A stretch of 15,421 nucleotides of DNA from JANOYC01 sp031428675 (GTDB lineage: Bacteria > Actinomycetota > Actinomycetes > Actinomycetales > Microbacteriaceae): contig JANOYC010000075.1 in assembly GCA_031428675.1 (NCBI GenBank), positions 1-15,421 of the forward strand. The letters are read 5' to 3'. The first letter of the stretch is position 1; the number at the start of each line of letters is the position of its first letter. Of the stretch, positions 13,804 through 15,421 are shown in pieces. Under the pieces are notes generated by a model. The model was not told the origin of the DNA. It searched no databases and saw nothing but the letters and a program-made list of their open reading frames with translations. Made by a program: the position numbers and the translations under genes.

Positions 13804-14463
13804 CTACTTGGTGGATTCGTCCGAGTCGGCTACTGCACCGGCCGGGGCCTCAGCGGCAGCGGGGGCGTCGTCAGCTTCGTCCTCGACGAGGTCGATCGAT
13901 ACCTCGTCCGACTCGTCAGCGGCCTCATCGGCAGGCGTCGACTCGGCCGGAGACTCGACGGCCTCGTCCGCTGCGGCAGCGTCCGAGTCGGCAGCGGCTT
14001 CATCGGTGACAGCATCGGCCGGAGCTTCCTCAGCAACGGGTGCAACCGAAGCAGCGCCAGCTGCCGATGCACCCGACTTCTTCGCGCTCTTGGGCTTCGG
14101 GTTTACGGGCTCGAGAACGAGCTCGATCTGCACCATGGACGCATTGTCGCCCTTGCGGAAGCCGAGCTTCGTGATCCGGGTGTAGCCCCCCTCGCGCAGT
14201 TCAACAAGCGGCGCGATCTCGGTGAAAAGTTCGTGCACAACGCTCTTGTCGCCGATCGTCGCGAGAACGCGACGACGTGCGTGCAGGTCTCCGCGCTTCG
14301 CGAACGTGATGAGCCGCTCGGCGACGGGGCGGAGGCGCTTGGCCTTCGTCTCGGTCGTCTTGATGCTCTTGTGGGTGAACAGGGCGGCCGCGAGGTTCGC
14401 GAGCAGCAGGCGCTCGTGCGCCGGGCCGCCGCCGAGACGGGGTCCCTTGGTGGGCTTAGGCAT
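13804..14463 (-). CDS. rplQ: 50S ribosomal protein L17 (bL17) with long acidic C-terminal tail
   Basis: L17 binds 23S rRNA near the exit tunnel. The first 120 or so residues are a complete L17 domain: PTKGPRLGGGPAHERLLLANL (4-24), the SIKTTETKAKRLRPVAERLI block (33-52) and the closing FRKGDNASMVQIELV (102-116). A roughly 100-residue tail follows. After a basic link (K123-K129) it is alanine-rich with about 27 aspartates and glutamates and no lysine or arginine until the final residue. Such tails occur in actinobacterial L17; their role is unknown. The start is ATG at 14463 with GGAG about ten bases upstream. It is 51 bases after rpoA and cotranscribed. Confidence 0.96.
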   Translation of the reverse strand: MPKPTKGPRLGGGPAHERLLLANLAAALFTHKSIKTTETKAKRLRPVAERLITFAKRGDLHARRRVLATIGDKSVVHELFTEIAPLVELREGGYTRITKLGFRKGDNASMVQIELVLEPVNPKPKSAKKSGASAAGAASVAPVAEEAPADAVTDEAAADSDAAAADEAVESPAESTPADEAADESDEVSIDLVEDEADDAPAAAEAPAGAVADSDESTK

Positions 14464-14514
14464 AGTCGTGATTCTCCGTTTGTTTTCTCAAAGGCGTGTC
14501 GAAAACGACGAAGC

Positions 14515-15421
14515 CTAGTTGTTCTCTTCGTCTTCGTAGCCACCGTAGAAGTGAGCGCCGTCGAAGCCAGGAACGCTGTCCTTCAACGAGAGACCCATCT
14601 CAACGAGCTTGTCCTTGACCTCGTCCACCGACTTCTGTCCGAAGTTACGGATGTTCATGAGCTGCGTCTCCGACAGGGCGACCAGTTCGCTGACGGTGTT
14701 GATTCCCTCGCGCTTGAGGCAGTTGTAGCTGCGAACCGACAGGTCGAGGTCTTCGATCGGCATCGACAGTTCGCTCGAAAGAACGGCGTCGACGGGAGCC
14801 GGGCCGATCTCGATGCCCTCTGCAGCCGTGTTCAGCTCGCGGGCGAGTCCGAAAAGCTCCGTCAGCGTGCGGCCAGCCGAGGCGATGGCATCGCGAGGGG
14901 TGATTGCCGACTTGGTTTCGACATCCACGACCAGGCGGTCGAAGTCAGTGCGCTCACCGGCACGAGTTGCCTCGACACGGTAGGTCACTTTGAGCACGGG
15001 CGAGTAGATCGAGTCGATGGGAATCTGGCCCGACTCGCTGAACTCGCTTCGGTTCTGGGTTGCCGACACGTAGCCACGGCCACGCTCGATCGTGAGTTCG
15101 AGTTCGAACTTCGCCTTGTCGTTGAGGGTCGCGATGACGAGCTCCGGGTTGTGGATCTCGACGCCAGCCGGAGCCGAGATGTCAGCCGCGGTGACCTCGC
15201 CCTCGCCCTGCTTTCGCAGGTAGGCGGTGATCGGCTCGTCGTGCTCGCTGGAAACGACGAGGCCCTTGATGTTAAGGATGATCTCGGTGACGTCTTCCTT
15301 GACACCGGCGACGGTGCTGAACTCGTGCAGCACACCGTCGATGCGGATGCTCGTAACGGCAGCTCCGGGAATCGAGGAGAGCAGCGTGCGACGAAGAGAG
15401 TTGCCGAGGGTGTAGCCGAAG
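14515..15421 (-). CDS. rpoA: RNA polymerase alpha subunit, 5' end missing
   Basis: The reading frame is open to the window edge, so 301 residues are visible and about 30 N-terminal residues lie outside. The first visible residues, FGYTLGNSLRRTLLSSIPG, are the start of the alpha N-terminal dimerisation domain, which assembles beta and beta'. A GTG at 15333 is internal (IRIDGVLHEF) and is not the start. The C-terminal domain, LDLSVRSYNCLKREGINTVSELV and the helix-hairpin-helix LMNIRNFGQKSVDEVKDKL, binds UP elements and activators. The end is short and acidic (YEDEENN). rplQ follows directly; ribosomal protein genes are expected upstream. Confidence 0.97.
   Translation of the reverse strand, partial: FGYTLGNSLRRTLLSSIPGAAVTSIRIDGVLHEFSTVAGVKEDVTEIILNIKGLVVSSEHDEPITAYLRKQGEGEVTAADISAPAGVEIHNPELVIATLNDKAKFELELTIERGRGYVSATQNRSEFSESGQIPIDSIYSPVLKVTYRVEATRAGERTDFDRLVVDVETKSAITPRDAIASAGRTLTELFGLARELNTAAEGIEIGPAPVDAVLSSELSMPIEDLDLSVRSYNCLKREGINTVSELVALSETQLMNIRNFGQKSVDEVKDKLVEMGLSLKDSVPGFDGAHFYGGYEDEENN

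Noticed and set aside
13808..14185. Serine- and alanine-rich plus-strand reading frame of 125 codons
   Set aside because: It is the complement of the repetitive acidic L17 tail and has no recognisable domain.

Overview
The window comes from the chromosome of a high-GC Gram-positive bacterium, most probably an actinobacterium of the Microbacteriaceae type. This is inferred from the GC-rich coding style, the frequent GTG starts, the extended forms of ribosomal proteins L17 and S9, the CIRCE-type control of groES, the order rpoA-rplQ-truA-rplM-rpsI-glmM, and several genes whose -10 box lies only 6-7 bases before the start codon (leaderless transcripts). No IS element, phage gene, CRISPR array, tRNA, rRNA or resistance gene was found. 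This is a conserved housekeeping region and I see no new multi-gene system in it. The points of interest are regulatory and structural. No gap between genes exceeds 300 bases.

Layout, left to right. Positions 52-990 (-) encode a RarD-like permease. Positions 1079-1375 (-) encode GroES alone, without groEL, ended by a hairpin and preceded by a promoter wrapped in two tandem CIRCE operators (1452-1478 and 1498-1524). Divergently, 1541-2719 (+) encodes a SAM methyltransferase with a THUMP-like C-terminus. Positions 2737-3039 (-) encode a small DUF4190 membrane protein.

Positions 3177-9179 (-) form a tight seven-gene operon, read right to left as glmS-acpS-alr-tsaE-tsaB-rimI-tsaD. Most junctions overlap by 4 bases. 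It combines hexosamine synthesis, carrier-protein activation, D-alanine synthesis and tRNA t6A modification. coaA (9258-10205, +) diverges from glmS across 78 bp. It converges on the operon rplM-rpsI-glmM (12568 to 10211, -), which has its own promoter and a roughly 120-base leader with two hairpins. truA (12737-13627, -) follows. At the right edge are rplQ (13804-14463, -) and the 5'-truncated rpoA (14515-15421, -), ended by a perfect 16-bp hairpin terminator.

The genes work together in a few ways. GlmS and GlmM make two of the steps to UDP-GlcNAc. Alr supplies D-alanine for peptidoglycan. CoaA opens CoA synthesis, and CoA is the donor used by AcpS. TsaD, TsaB and TsaE make the t6A base of ANN-decoding tRNAs, TruA makes tRNA pseudouridines, and L13, S9, L17 and RpoA are core translation and transcription parts. 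The least explained DNA is a 78-bp interrupted palindrome at 13656-13733 between truA and the rplQ terminator.
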